A stretch of 64,000 nucleotides of DNA. Source: Roseococcus sp. SYP-B2431 (GTDB taxonomy: Bacteria; Pseudomonadota; Alphaproteobacteria; Acetobacterales; Acetobacteraceae). Both the position numbers and the translations under genes were made by a program. Position 1 is the first letter of the stretch, and the number at the start of each line of letters is the position of its first letter. The stretch is taken from the NCBI RefSeq assembly GCF_004336745.1, contig NZ_SJXD01000027.1, positions 1 to 64,000 on the forward strand, written 5' to 3'. A model generated the notes under the pieces. That model was given only the letters and a program-made list of their open reading frames with translations. It had not been told where the DNA came from and made no database searches. Shown one piece after another: positions 6,885-15,150 of the stretch.

Positions 6885-9800
6885 CGGTGCTGCCGCTGCC
6901 CCCGCGGAAGCGCGCCGGCCGCGCGGAGCCGGCCCAGGCCATGTTCGGCGAGCTTGGAGCGCTGTCCAACTTCACCTTCCTGGAGGGCGCCTCGCACCCG
7001 CACGAGCTCGCCATGACGGCTGCGCTGCACGGCCATCGCGTGCTCGGCTTCGCCGACCGCAATTCCATGGCGGGGGTGGTGCGCGGCTGGGTGGATTGCC
7101 AGCGGGCCGTCAAGGAATTGAAGGAGGAAAAGGGCATCGAGACGGAGCTGCGCTTCCTGGCGGGGGTGCGGCTCTGCCTGACCGACGGCAGCGAATACCT
7201 GGCCTGGCCGACGGACCGTGCCGCCTGGGGCCGGCTGTGCCGCCTGCTTTCGACGGCGCGCATGGAGGCGCCCAAGGGCGAATGCCCGATCACGCCCGAG
7301 CAGATGTACGCGGCGATGGAGGGGCAGGTCCTGGCGCGGATGGCGTCGGACGCGCCAGACCGGGCCTTCGCCTCCCGCCACGCGCGCGAGGCGCGGATGC
7401 TGCGCGAGCGACTGGCGATGCCGCTGCTGCTCGCCGCGCAGACCCGGGCCCGCGGCGCCGACCGGCACCGGCTGGACATGTTGGCGCAGATTCCCGAAGC
7501 GCGGCTGATCGCGGCCGGCGGCGTGCGCTACCATGTCCCGGACCGCCGGCGGCTGGCGGACGTGCTGAGCGCCATCCGCCTCGGCCGCACCGTGGACGCG
7601 CTGGGCTTCGCGGCCGAGCCGAATGGCGAGGCCTGCCTCAAGCCGGAGGCGGAGATGCGCCGGCTCTTCGAGGGGCATGAGGAGGCCGTGGACCGCGTGG
7701 CCGAGGTGGAGGCGGCCTGCCGCTTCCGGATGGACGATCTCCTCTACGAATATCCGGAGGAAATCCTCGACCCCGGACGCACACCGCAGGAGACGCTGGA
7801 GGCGCGCGTCGCGGAGGCCGCGCCAAGGATGTGGCCCAATGGGGTGCCCAAGGATGTGCAGGCGCAGCTCGACAAGGAACTCGGGATCATCGGGAAGCTG
7901 AAATACGCATCCTACTTCCTCACGGTGAGCGAGATCGTCCGATACGCGAGGAACAATGACATCCTCTGCCAGGGACGCGGCTCCGCGGCCAACTCTGCCG
8001 TCTGCTACGCACTGGGCGTCACCTCGCTCAATCCGAAGACGTACAGTCTCCTCTTCGAACGCTTCATCAGCGAGGAGCGTGGCGAGCCGCCCGATATCGA
8101 CGTCGATTTCGAGCATGAGAAGCGCGAGCAGGTCATCCAGCACATCTACGAGCATTACGGCCGCCATCGCGCCGCCATCGCCGCCACCGTGATCCGTTAT
8201 CGCAGCCGCAGCGCCATCCGCGAGGTGGGCAAGGCGCTCGGGATCGAGGAGGAGGCGACGGCCTTCATGGCCAAGGCCGCAGGGTCTCCGGGCAATGATT
8301 CGAGCTGGGAGGAGATCGCCGAGGCGCGTGGGCTGGACCTGGCCAACCCCTGCGTGCGGCTGGCCTGCGAGCTGGCGGAGGAGATCCGGAATTTTCCCCG
8401 GCATCTCGCCACGCATGTCGGCGGCTTCGTCCTCACGCGCGGGCCGCTCACCGAATTCTGCGTCGTCACCCGCGCGGCCATGAAGGACCGCCACACCATC
8501 GAATGGGACAAGGACGACATCGATGCGATGAAGATGCTGAAGGTCGATGTGCTCGGCCTAGGCATGCTGAGCTGCATCCGCCGCGCGCTGGACCTGACGG
8601 GCATGACGGCGATGACGGACATCCCGCAGGAGAACAAGGCGACCTACGAAATGCTGTGCCGCGGCCAGAGCCTCGGCGTCTTCCAGGTGGAGAGCCGCGC
8701 GCAGATGAACATGCTGCCGCGCCTCAAGCCGCGCGAGCTGTACGATCTCGTGGTGGAGGTCGCGATCGTGCGGCCCGGCCCCATCCAGGGCGATATGGTG
8801 CATCCCTACCTGCGCCGTCGGAACGGCGAGGAAGAGATCGATATTCCGGAGGGCCTCGAGCACGTCCTGGAGAAGACCAAGGGCGTGCCCCTCTTCCAGG
8901 AGCAGGCTATGCGGATCGCCATCGACGGCGCCGGGTTTTCGCCTGCGCGCGCGGATCAGCTGCGCCGCGCCATGGCCACCTTCAAGCACACAGGTGACAT
9001 GCCGAAGTTCAGGGCCGACTTCATCGCGGGGATGCTCAAGAAGGGCCATAATGAGGAATTTGCCGAACGCTGCTTCAAGCAGTTGGAGGGTTTCAGCTCC
9101 TATGGCTTCCCGGAATCCCATGCGGCCAGTTTCGCGCTGTTGGTCTATCTTTCCGCCTGGCTGAAATGCCATCGTCTTACGGCCTTCACCTGCGCGCTGC
9201 TGAACAGCCAGCCCATGGGCTTCTATGCCCCAGCGCAGATTGTCCGCGAGGCACGCGATCACGGCGTTCAGGTGCGGCCCATCGATGTGACGATCAGCGA
9301 CTGGGATTCCACGCAGGAGGACATTCCCGGGTCGAGCCGCCTCCCTGGGCACAAGCTGCGCCACGCTCTCCGACTCGGCCTCCGCCTCGTCAGCGGACTT
9401 TCCAAGGAAGCAGCCGAACGCATCATCGCCGCCCGCCCCTTCACCAGCCTCCGCGACATGATCCTCCGCGCTCGCCTCGACCGCCGCAGCGTGGAGCGTC
9501 TCGCCGAGGCGGACGCGCTGCGCGGTCTCGGCCTCGATCGCCGCGCCGCCATGTGGGAGGCCGCCGCCGTCGAGCGCGAAGTCCCGCTCGAAGCGCCCGT
9601 CGCCGAGCCCGCCGCGCGGCTGCCCCGCGCCACGGCCGGCGAGCAGGTGGTGCTGGACTACACCGGCACCGGACTCAGCCTCCGCGAGCATCCGCTGACC
9701 CTGCTGCGCCCGGAGCTGCAACGCCTGAAAGCCGTCAGCACGGCCGAGTTCGCCGCGGCCCCCGCCGGGGCCTGGCTGCGCGTGGCGGGCCTCGTCCTGG

Positions 9801-10156
9801 TGCGCCAGCACCCCGGCAGCGCCAAGGGCGTGATCTTCTTCACCATCGAGGACGAGAAGGGCGTGGCCAATCTCGTGCTCTTCAAGCACGTCTCGCAGCG
9901 CTACCGCGCCGAGGTGGTGGGCGCGCGCCTCGTCATCGCCGAGGGGCGAATGGAGCGGGGGCCGGGCCATGTGCCCATCCTGCACCTCGTCGTCCGCAAG
10001 CTGGAGGACCATTCCCACCTCCTCCACTCCCTGCACGAGCTGGACCTCGATCCCTGGAACAAGGTCGTCTCGCCGCGGGACGAGATCCTGCACGGCGGCC
10101 CTCCTCCGAAGCCCGGCAGACAGGTCCTTCGCCAGCGCAGCCGGGATTTTCATTGA
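6857..10156 (+). CDS. dnaE2: Error-prone DNA polymerase III alpha subunit DnaE2 (ImuC)
   Basis: Catalytic polymerase of the SOS mutasome, 1099 residues, close to the family norm. Seen in order: an N-terminal PHP-type domain (about residues 28-230), the palm with PDIDVDFEHEKRE (near 411, holding catalytic aspartates), the GRGSAANSAVCYALG motif just before it, FQEQAMRIAIDGAGFSPARAD, a helix-hairpin-helix region and a C-terminal OB fold (about 970-1035). It overlaps the end of imuB by 28 bases from the ATG; a GTG at 6881 that forms GTGA with the imuB stop is an equally plausible coupled start. Regulated with imuA and imuB from the LexA box. Confidence 0.93.
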   Translation: MVRPRIPAVTVLPLPPRKRAGRAEPAQAMFGELGALSNFTFLEGASHPHELAMTAALHGHRVLGFADRNSMAGVVRGWVDCQRAVKELKEEKGIETELRFLAGVRLCLTDGSEYLAWPTDRAAWGRLCRLLSTARMEAPKGECPITPEQMYAAMEGQVLARMASDAPDRAFASRHAREARMLRERLAMPLLLAAQTRARGADRHRLDMLAQIPEARLIAAGGVRYHVPDRRRLADVLSAIRLGRTVDALGFAAEPNGEACLKPEAEMRRLFEGHEEAVDRVAEVEAACRFRMDDLLYEYPEEILDPGRTPQETLEARVAEAAPRMWPNGVPKDVQAQLDKELGIIGKLKYASYFLTVSEIVRYARNNDILCQGRGSAANSAVCYALGVTSLNPKTYSLLFERFISEERGEPPDIDVDFEHEKREQVIQHIYEHYGRHRAAIAATVIRYRSRSAIREVGKALGIEEEATAFMAKAAGSPGNDSSWEEIAEARGLDLANPCVRLACELAEEIRNFPRHLATHVGGFVLTRGPLTEFCVVTRAAMKDRHTIEWDKDDIDAMKMLKVDVLGLGMLSCIRRALDLTGMTAMTDIPQENKATYEMLCRGQSLGVFQVESRAQMNMLPRLKPRELYDLVVEVAIVRPGPIQGDMVHPYLRRRNGEEEIDIPEGLEHVLEKTKGVPLFQEQAMRIAIDGAGFSPARADQLRRAMATFKHTGDMPKFRADFIAGMLKKGHNEEFAERCFKQLEGFSSYGFPESHAASFALLVYLSAWLKCHRLTAFTCALLNSQPMGFYAPAQIVREARDHGVQVRPIDVTISDWDSTQEDIPGSSRLPGHKLRHALRLGLRLVSGLSKEAAERIIAARPFTSLRDMILRARLDRRSVERLAEADALRGLGLDRRAAMWEAAAVEREVPLEAPVAEPAARLPRATAGEQVVLDYTGTGLSLREHPLTLLRPELQRLKAVSTAEFAAAPAGAWLRVAGLVLVRQHPGSAKGVIFFTIEDEKGVANLVLFKHVSQRYRAEVVGARLVIAEGRMERGPGHVPILHLVVRKLEDHSHLLHSLHELDLDPWNKVVSPRDEILHGGPPPKPGRQVLRQRSRDFH

Positions 10157-10172
10157 GGCCTTCGATATAGAT

Positions 10173-10189
10173 TTGCGAGTCATTCGCAA
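10173..10189 (+). promoter_or_regulatory. Fur-like palindrome
   Basis: Inverted repeat with TTGCGA (10173-10178) and TCGCAA (10184-10189) around five bases, in a locally AT-rich stretch, 35 bases before the 10225 ATG. Such TGCGAxTCATTCGCA-type sites resemble Fur boxes of high-GC proteobacteria. Assignment is by resemblance from memory. The position fits an operator for the downstream small gene. Confidence 0.45.
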
Positions 10190-10224
10190 TTGCACTAGCG
10201 TCTCCGGACATCGGAGGTATTCCC

Positions 10225-10677
10225 ATGGCGACTCGCGGCCTGCCCGCCTGGCCCCATCTCGGCCAGGATTCAGAAGCTCTGCCCGAGGCGGAGCGCCTGC
10301 TGCTCGACGCCGCGCGGGCCTGGGCGGCCGAGGGACCGGCCGGCCCCATGGCCGAGGCGGCGATCGTCCTGGCCGCCAGCGGCATCGAGGGCGCGGCGCT
10401 GATGCTCGATCCGCTGCTGCGCGTCCTGCCGACGCTGCATCTGGCCGGCCCGCTCTGCCCCCAGATCACCGAGAGCGAATCCGCGCTGCTGCTCGCCATC
10501 AGCGCGGCGCAGCAGGGCTCGCGCAGCCTGGCGCTCGGGCTGCTGCACCGGCTGGCGCCGCCGCTCACCGCCTATCGCGCCATGCCGCTGCTGATGGGCC
10601 TCGCCTGCGCGCTCAAGCGCGGCGGGCACGTGCTCGCCGCAGCCTTCGAGCCCTCGCGCCTGCCGCGCGGGCTATGA
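10225..10677 (+). CDS. Hypothetical protein, possibly iron-regulated
   Basis: I do not recognise this 150-residue protein. It is alanine- and leucine-rich with predicted helical stretches (for example GPMAEAAIVLAASGIEGAALML, split here by no obvious motif), one cysteine in the middle (PLCPQITESES) and one near the C-terminus (GLACALK). There is no signal peptide and no clear membrane span. Start support is good: GGAGGT sits 6 bases before the ATG. A Fur-like palindrome lies just upstream, so iron-dependent expression is the only functional hint. It is separate from dnaE2 (68 bases) and convergent with the MATE gene (6 bases). Confidence 0.6.
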   Translation: MATRGLPAWPHLGQDSEALPEAERLLLDAARAWAAEGPAGPMAEAAIVLAASGIEGAALMLDPLLRVLPTLHLAGPLCPQITESESALLLAISAAQQGSRSLALGLLHRLAPPLTAYRAMPLLMGLACALKRGGHVLAAAFEPSRLPRGL

Positions 10678-10683
10678 CGCAAG

Positions 10684-12036
10684 CTATGCCCCCTTGGGCC
10701 CCCAGACGCCGGGCCGCACCGCCACCGCCGCCAGCACCCCATAGGCCGTGACGCCGAGCGCCACCGCCACGAACTGCCCGTCCATGCCGAAGCCGAGCAC
10801 GTCGCCCAGCAGCCAGCCGCCGCCCACCGCGATGCCGAGGCGCGAGAGGCCGGCCGCCACCGGATAGCCCATCCGCCCCGCGCCCATCGCCGCGAAATAC
10901 ATGGCCATGCCCAGGCCGAAGCCGCCGAAGGCCGGGCCGATGAAGGCCAGCGCCCGCGCGGCGATTGCCGCCACCTCGGCATCCGAGGCGAAGAGATTCG
11001 CGAAGGTCAGCGGAAACAGCGCCACCGTGATACCCACCGAGGAGCAGACGCCGAGCGCCATCAGCCCGCCGACCCAGGCGGTGCGCCGCGCCGTCTCCCA
11101 GTCGCCCTGCCCGACCGCGCGCCCGACCAGCGCCGTCAGCGCCGAGCCGACGCCGAAGGCCAGCGGGATCATCATGAATTCCAGCCGCGCCGAGACGCCG
11201 TAGGCGGCGACCGCGACGGGCCCATAGGAGGCGAGCCGCGCCGTCACCAGGATCGTCGCCAGATTCGCCACCAAAGCGAGGCAGCAGGCGACCGCGCCGA
11301 CAGCCAGGATGCGCCGGAAGAGCGGCCAGCGCAGCGTCACCCGCAGGTCCAGCCGGAAGCCCGCGGCACCGGAGAAGACCACCCTCGACATCACGAAGGC
11401 CGCCACCCAGAAGACCACCGCGAAGCCCATGCCGATCCCCACCAGGCCGAAGCCCAGGACCTCGGCGAAGACAAAGGCGAGGACGGGATAGAAGATCCAG
11501 GCGAAGTTCAGCACCCTCGCCGCCAGCGCATGCTTGCCCGCGCCGCGCAGGACGGAGGCGAGAGTATTGGCCAGCCAGGCCGGCACCGCGCCCAGCCCGA
11601 AGAGCACCATCGCATAAGGTGTGGCCGCCGCCGCCGCCTCGGGCCCGCCGATCAGCGGCAGCACCACGCCCGGGAGGACGGCCAGCACGAGGACGAACAT
11701 CGCCGCGAAGCCGAGCGCGATCAGCAGCGCATGCACCGCGAGCTGCGAGGCCTCCTCCTCCTTCTTCGCGCCCAATGCGCGGGCGATCGCGGAGACCACG
11801 CCGCCCCCCATGGCGCCCGCGGACATCTGGCCGAGCAGCAGCGAGAAGGGCAGCACCACCGCCCAGCCGGCCAGCGCGGCACGGCCGAGGCGGGCCGCGA
11901 TCACGGTCTCGATGAGCAGCGCCGCGACCTGGAGCACGGAGACCAGCGTCGTTGGCGCGGCCAGCGCCAGGATGCGCCGCGCGAGCTCACCGCCGCTGGG
12001 CCGCAGGGCGGCACTCACCGCCTCGGACGTGCTCAT
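10684..12036 (-). CDS. MATE-family efflux transporter
   Basis: Inner-membrane multidrug or metabolite exporter of the MATE family, 450 residues, with about twelve hydrophobic segments in two halves. Family features include the APTTLVSVLQ opening helix, GWAVVLPFSLLLGQM, the GAVPAWLANTLASVLRGAGK turn between helices, and a second-half repeat ending ALTALVGRAVGQGDWETARR, typical of MATE half-repeats. Its ATG overlaps the stop of the upstream DadA-like gene as ATGA, so the two are translationally coupled. This pairing suggests it exports a substrate or product linked to that oxidase. Cation coupling and substrate cannot be read. Confidence 0.9.
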   Translation of the reverse strand: MSTSEAVSAALRPSGGELARRILALAAPTTLVSVLQVAALLIETVIAARLGRAALAGWAVVLPFSLLLGQMSAGAMGGGVVSAIARALGAKKEEEASQLAVHALLIALGFAAMFVLVLAVLPGVVLPLIGGPEAAAAATPYAMVLFGLGAVPAWLANTLASVLRGAGKHALAARVLNFAWIFYPVLAFVFAEVLGFGLVGIGMGFAVVFWVAAFVMSRVVFSGAAGFRLDLRVTLRWPLFRRILAVGAVACCLALVANLATILVTARLASYGPVAVAAYGVSARLEFMMIPLAFGVGSALTALVGRAVGQGDWETARRTAWVGGLMALGVCSSVGITVALFPLTFANLFASDAEVAAIAARALAFIGPAFGGFGLGMAMYFAAMGAGRMGYPVAAGLSRLGIAVGGGWLLGDVLGFGMDGQFVAVALGVTAYGVLAAVAVRPGVWGPKGA

Positions 12037-13283
12037 GCGAAACGCTCCACGCCGAAGGGCGTCAGGTCGGTGTTGGGCGCCGGCCCCAGCATGGCGGCGG
12101 CGAGGAGCGCGCCGGTCGGCGCCGAGCCGGTCAGGCCGAGGTGCCCATGCCCGAAGGCGCACCACAGTCCCGGCCAGGCGCGCACCGGGCCGATGACCGG
12201 CAGGCTGTCGGGCAGGCAGGGGCGATGCCCCATCCAGTGCGGGCGCTGCTCGCGCGTGTCGGCCTGGGGATAGACCTTGGCGAGGTCCTCCAGCAGCAGC
12301 GCCGAGCGCGCGGGGCTCGGCGGCGCCTCGGTGCCGCCGAACTCCACGGAGCCGGCGACGCGCAGCCCCTCCTCCATCGGCGTGAGGAAGACCTTGCGGT
12401 CGGCCGGGATGATCGGGCGGCGGGGCATGACGCCGGGGGACGGCAGCATCACGTGATAGCCGCGCTGGCTCTCCATCGGCACCCTGATGCCGAGCGGCGC
12501 GAGCAGCTTCGCCGACCAGGCGCCGGCCGCGAGCACGACGTGGTCCGCCTTGAAGGGCGCGCGATCGATCATGGCGCCCGTCACGCGATGCTCCTCCGTA
12601 ACGAGCGCGGTGACGGTGCCGCGCCGCAGCGTGCCGCCCATCCGCTCCACGCCGCCAGCCACGACGCGCGACTGGCGCAACGGATTCACCGAATGACTTT
12701 GCCCCGGCAGGAAGACGCCGGTGCCGTAGGCCTCCGAAATCTCGGGCTCCAGCTCCAACAGCTCGCTGCGGCTGAGGACGCGCATGTCGAGCCCATGCCG
12801 CCGACGCAGCTCCCAGGCCGCGTCGTCCTTCGCGAGATGCGCGCGGTCCCGGTAGAGGTAGAGCTGGCCCTGGTGGGAGATGACGTCGGCCGCCTCCTCG
12901 GCCTCGAGGATCTCCAGGTGCCGGTCCTCGGCGCCGCGCAGCAGCGAGGCCAGCGCCTGGGCGATCGCCTGCACGCGCTCCGGCCGCGCCGAGAGCACGA
13001 ATTTCCACAGCCAGGGAAAGGCCGCCGGCCAGTACCGCGTGGGGATGGTCAGCGCGCCCTTCCGGTCCAGCAGCATCTTCGGCACGTCGCGCAGCACGCC
13101 CGGCATCGCGAGGGGCGCGACCGAGCCTGCGGAGATGGCGCCGGCATTGCCCGAGGAGGTGCCCTCGCCCGGCCCCGCACGATCCACGACCGTGACCTCG
13201 GCACCCGCGCGCGCAAGGTACCAGGCCGTGCAGAGGCCGACGATTCCGGCCCCGATGACCAGCACCCTGGGTCTGTGATCCAT
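12033..13283 (-). CDS. D-amino-acid dehydrogenase-like FAD-dependent oxidoreductase (DadA family)
   Basis: A 416-residue flavoprotein of the DAO/DadA family, which oxidises amino acids (often D-forms) to 2-oxo acids and passes electrons to the membrane chain. It has the Rossmann FAD motif GAGIVG (residues 11-16), the GTSSGNAGAIS segment, and the C-terminal GHRPCLPDSLPVIGP and GHGHLGLTGSAPTG regions typical of DadA. It starts the operon with the MATE gene and is divergent from the TauD-like gene over a 73-base region with two inverted repeats. Substrate is not determined; sarcosine- or proline-type amine oxidation is an alternative. Confidence 0.85.
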   Translation of the reverse strand: MDHRPRVLVIGAGIVGLCTAWYLARAGAEVTVVDRAGPGEGTSSGNAGAISAGSVAPLAMPGVLRDVPKMLLDRKGALTIPTRYWPAAFPWLWKFVLSARPERVQAIAQALASLLRGAEDRHLEILEAEEAADVISHQGQLYLYRDRAHLAKDDAAWELRRRHGLDMRVLSRSELLELEPEISEAYGTGVFLPGQSHSVNPLRQSRVVAGGVERMGGTLRRGTVTALVTEEHRVTGAMIDRAPFKADHVVLAAGAWSAKLLAPLGIRVPMESQRGYHVMLPSPGVMPRRPIIPADRKVFLTPMEEGLRVAGSVEFGGTEAPPSPARSALLLEDLAKVYPQADTREQRPHWMGHRPCLPDSLPVIGPVRAWPGLWCAFGHGHLGLTGSAPTGALLAAAMLGPAPNTDLTPFGVERFA

Positions 13284-13290
13284 GGCTCAG

Positions 13291-13316
13291 CAACTTCCGT
13301 AAGTTGACTATACAAC
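13291..13316. promoter_or_regulatory. Overlapping inverted repeats in the DadA/TauD divergent promoter
   Basis: CAACTT (13291-13296) pairs with AAGTTG (13301-13306) across four bases. GTTG (13303-13306) also pairs with CAAC (13313-13316) across six. The second resembles operators of FadR-type GntR regulators (TTGTATA-like core on the minus strand). It lies between the divergent starts at 13283 and 13357, so one regulator could control both operons. No GntR gene is in the window. Confidence 0.4.
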
Positions 13317-13356
13317 ACGCCGACGCGATCATCTCGTCAACCGAGGGACACGGACC

Positions 13357-14238
13357 ATGCGGATCGCACCGAACGACAGCGGGCTGGGCGCGCGCGTGCT
13401 CGATATCGATCTTTCCCGGCCGCTGTCGGCCGAGGATTTCCGCGGCGTGCTGCGCGCGCTCGGCGATTACGGGGTGCTGTGCTTCCCCGGCCAGGATCTC
13501 GATGCGCCGCAGCTGGCGGCTTATGGGAACCGCTTCGGCGACCTCGAGGTGAACGTGGCGAACCTGTTCCACGCGCCGGGCCTGCCCGAGGTGATGATCC
13601 TCTCCAACAAGCGCGACGCGGCGGGGAAGCCGATCGGCCTCAACGATGCCGGCCAGGGCTGGCACACGGATATGAGCTATTCGCACGACATCGCGCTCGC
13701 CAATGTGCTGCATGCGAAGGAGGTGCCGCTGCGCGAAGGCCGCCCGCTCGGCGACACGCAGTTCCGCAACCAGCGCGCCGCCTATGACGATCTGCCCGTT
13801 GAGGTGAAGGAGCGGCTGGAAGGCAGGGTCGCCATCCACGATTTCCAGAAGTTCTGGGACATGATGCGCATCCGCCCCGGCTCGATCCGCGGCCCGCTGA
13901 CGTCGGAGCAGCGCGCGAAGAAGCCGCCCGTGCGCCAGCCGGTCTTCCGCGAGCATCCGATCACCGGGAAGCGCGTCCTCTACTGCAATCCCGGCTACGC
14001 CATGTTCATCGAGGGCTTGGAGAAAGACGAGAGCGACGCGATGCTCGACTATCTCTTCCGCCACCAGTCGCAGGCGAAGTATCTGCACAGCCACGCCTGG
14101 ACGCCGGGCGACGTGCTGATGTGGGACAATATCGGCACCACCCACAATGCCATGGCCGATTACGGGCCCGACGAGCATCGCTTCATCCTGCGCGTGCAGG
14201 TGATGGCGAGCCTGGACTACGCGGCGCTCGCGGCATGA
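13357..14238 (+). CDS. TauD/TfdA-family Fe(II)/2-oxoglutarate-dependent dioxygenase
   Basis: Non-haem iron dioxygenase that couples 2-oxoglutarate decarboxylation to substrate hydroxylation. The 293-residue product has the facial triad: His103 and Asp105 in GWHTDMSY and His263 in TTHNA, with Arg275 and Arg279 in the HRFILRV segment expected to bind 2-oxoglutarate. The family landmark FRNQRAAYDDLP is present. Start support: GAGGGA about 10 bases upstream. Its stop overlaps the next gene's ATG (ATGA), and a FAH hydrolase, Bug receptor and Ldh-family dehydrogenase follow, suggesting a catabolic operon for an imported acid. Substrate unknown; taurine and 2,4-D are only family precedents. Confidence 0.88.
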   Translation: MRIAPNDSGLGARVLDIDLSRPLSAEDFRGVLRALGDYGVLCFPGQDLDAPQLAAYGNRFGDLEVNVANLFHAPGLPEVMILSNKRDAAGKPIGLNDAGQGWHTDMSYSHDIALANVLHAKEVPLREGRPLGDTQFRNQRAAYDDLPVEVKERLEGRVAIHDFQKFWDMMRIRPGSIRGPLTSEQRAKKPPVRQPVFREHPITGKRVLYCNPGYAMFIEGLEKDESDAMLDYLFRHQSQAKYLHSHAWTPGDVLMWDNIGTTHNAMADYGPDEHRFILRVQVMASLDYAALAA

Positions 14239-15113
14239 GGCTCGCGACGCTGAAGGACGGCCGCCTCGCCGGCGTGCTGGAGAATGCGCTCGTGCCGCTG
14301 GCGGCCGCGCTGGATGCGGCCGGCGGGAATGGCGCGGCCCTCCCCCGAGGCATGATCGCGCTGCTGGCGAACGAAGCCGCCATGACCGAGGCCGCGCGGG
14401 CCGTGGCCTTCGCCACGCGTCCGGAGCACGCGAAGCTGCGCCTGCCGCTGGACGAGGCGCTTCTCGACGCGCCGCTGCGTCCCGGCAAGATCATCGGCGT
14501 CGGCCGCAACTACGGCGCCCATGCGAGCGAGGTGGGCGGGCCGAAGCTGGAGGCACCCAAGCTCTTCCTGAAGCCGACCTCCACCATCTGCGGCCCCGGC
14601 GCCGAGGTCGCGATCCCGCGCGCGGTGACGAAGCCCGACTGGGAGGTGGAGCTCGCCGTCGTCATCGGCGCCCCCGCCTTCGAGGTGGAGGAGCGGCGCG
14701 CGCTGGAGCATGTCGCCGGCTACACCATCCTCAACGACGTCTCGGCGCGCGAGTTCCAGTTCGACGTGCCGCTGGCCATGACGAGCTTCGCCAAGGGACT
14801 GCAGGATTTCTGCCCCATCGGCCCCTGGATCGTCACGGCCGACGCGCTGGGCGAGCCCTGGGCGCTGGACATCGCCTGCACCCTCAACGGCGAGGAGGTG
14901 CAGCACGGCAACACGCGCGAGCTCATCTTCTCCGTGCCCGCGCTGATCGCCTACATCTCGCGCTTCATGCGGCTCGACACGGGCGACGTCATCGCGACCG
15001 GCACGCCTTCCGGCTCCGGCCATTTCCGCAGCCCGCCGCGCTACCTGAAGAGCGGGGACCAGCTGGCGCTGACGGTGGAGCGCATCGGCACGCTGCGGCA
15101 CGGGATCGCCTGA
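14235..15113 (+). CDS. Fumarylacetoacetate hydrolase (FAH) family protein
   Basis: A 292-residue protein of the FAH superfamily (hydrolases, decarboxylases and isomerases of oxo-acid intermediates). The C-terminal catalytic domain begins at GKIIGVGRNYGAHASEVG. Metal ligands are in place: Glu137 and Glu139 in WEVELAVVIG and Asp168 in ILNDVSAR, with the family end DVIATGTPSGSG. The first 80 residues form the short N-terminal domain. The ATG at 14235 overlaps the dioxygenase stop, implying coupled translation. Within the operon it may process a 2-oxo acid made by the upstream dioxygenase or the downstream dehydrogenase. Confidence 0.88.
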   Translation: MRLATLKDGRLAGVLENALVPLAAALDAAGGNGAALPRGMIALLANEAAMTEAARAVAFATRPEHAKLRLPLDEALLDAPLRPGKIIGVGRNYGAHASEVGGPKLEAPKLFLKPTSTICGPGAEVAIPRAVTKPDWEVELAVVIGAPAFEVEERRALEHVAGYTILNDVSAREFQFDVPLAMTSFAKGLQDFCPIGPWIVTADALGEPWALDIACTLNGEEVQHGNTRELIFSVPALIAYISRFMRLDTGDVIATGTPSGSGHFRSPPRYLKSGDQLALTVERIGTLRHGIA

Positions 15114-15150
15114 TCGAAACTTCGCAAACCAAAAACACGGGGAGGCCAAT

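Noticed and set aside
10684-14178. A single 1164-codon open frame on the minus strand
   Set aside because: Only its last 450 codons are the MATE transporter. The rest runs antisense or out of frame to the DadA-like and TauD-like genes and has no family resemblance.
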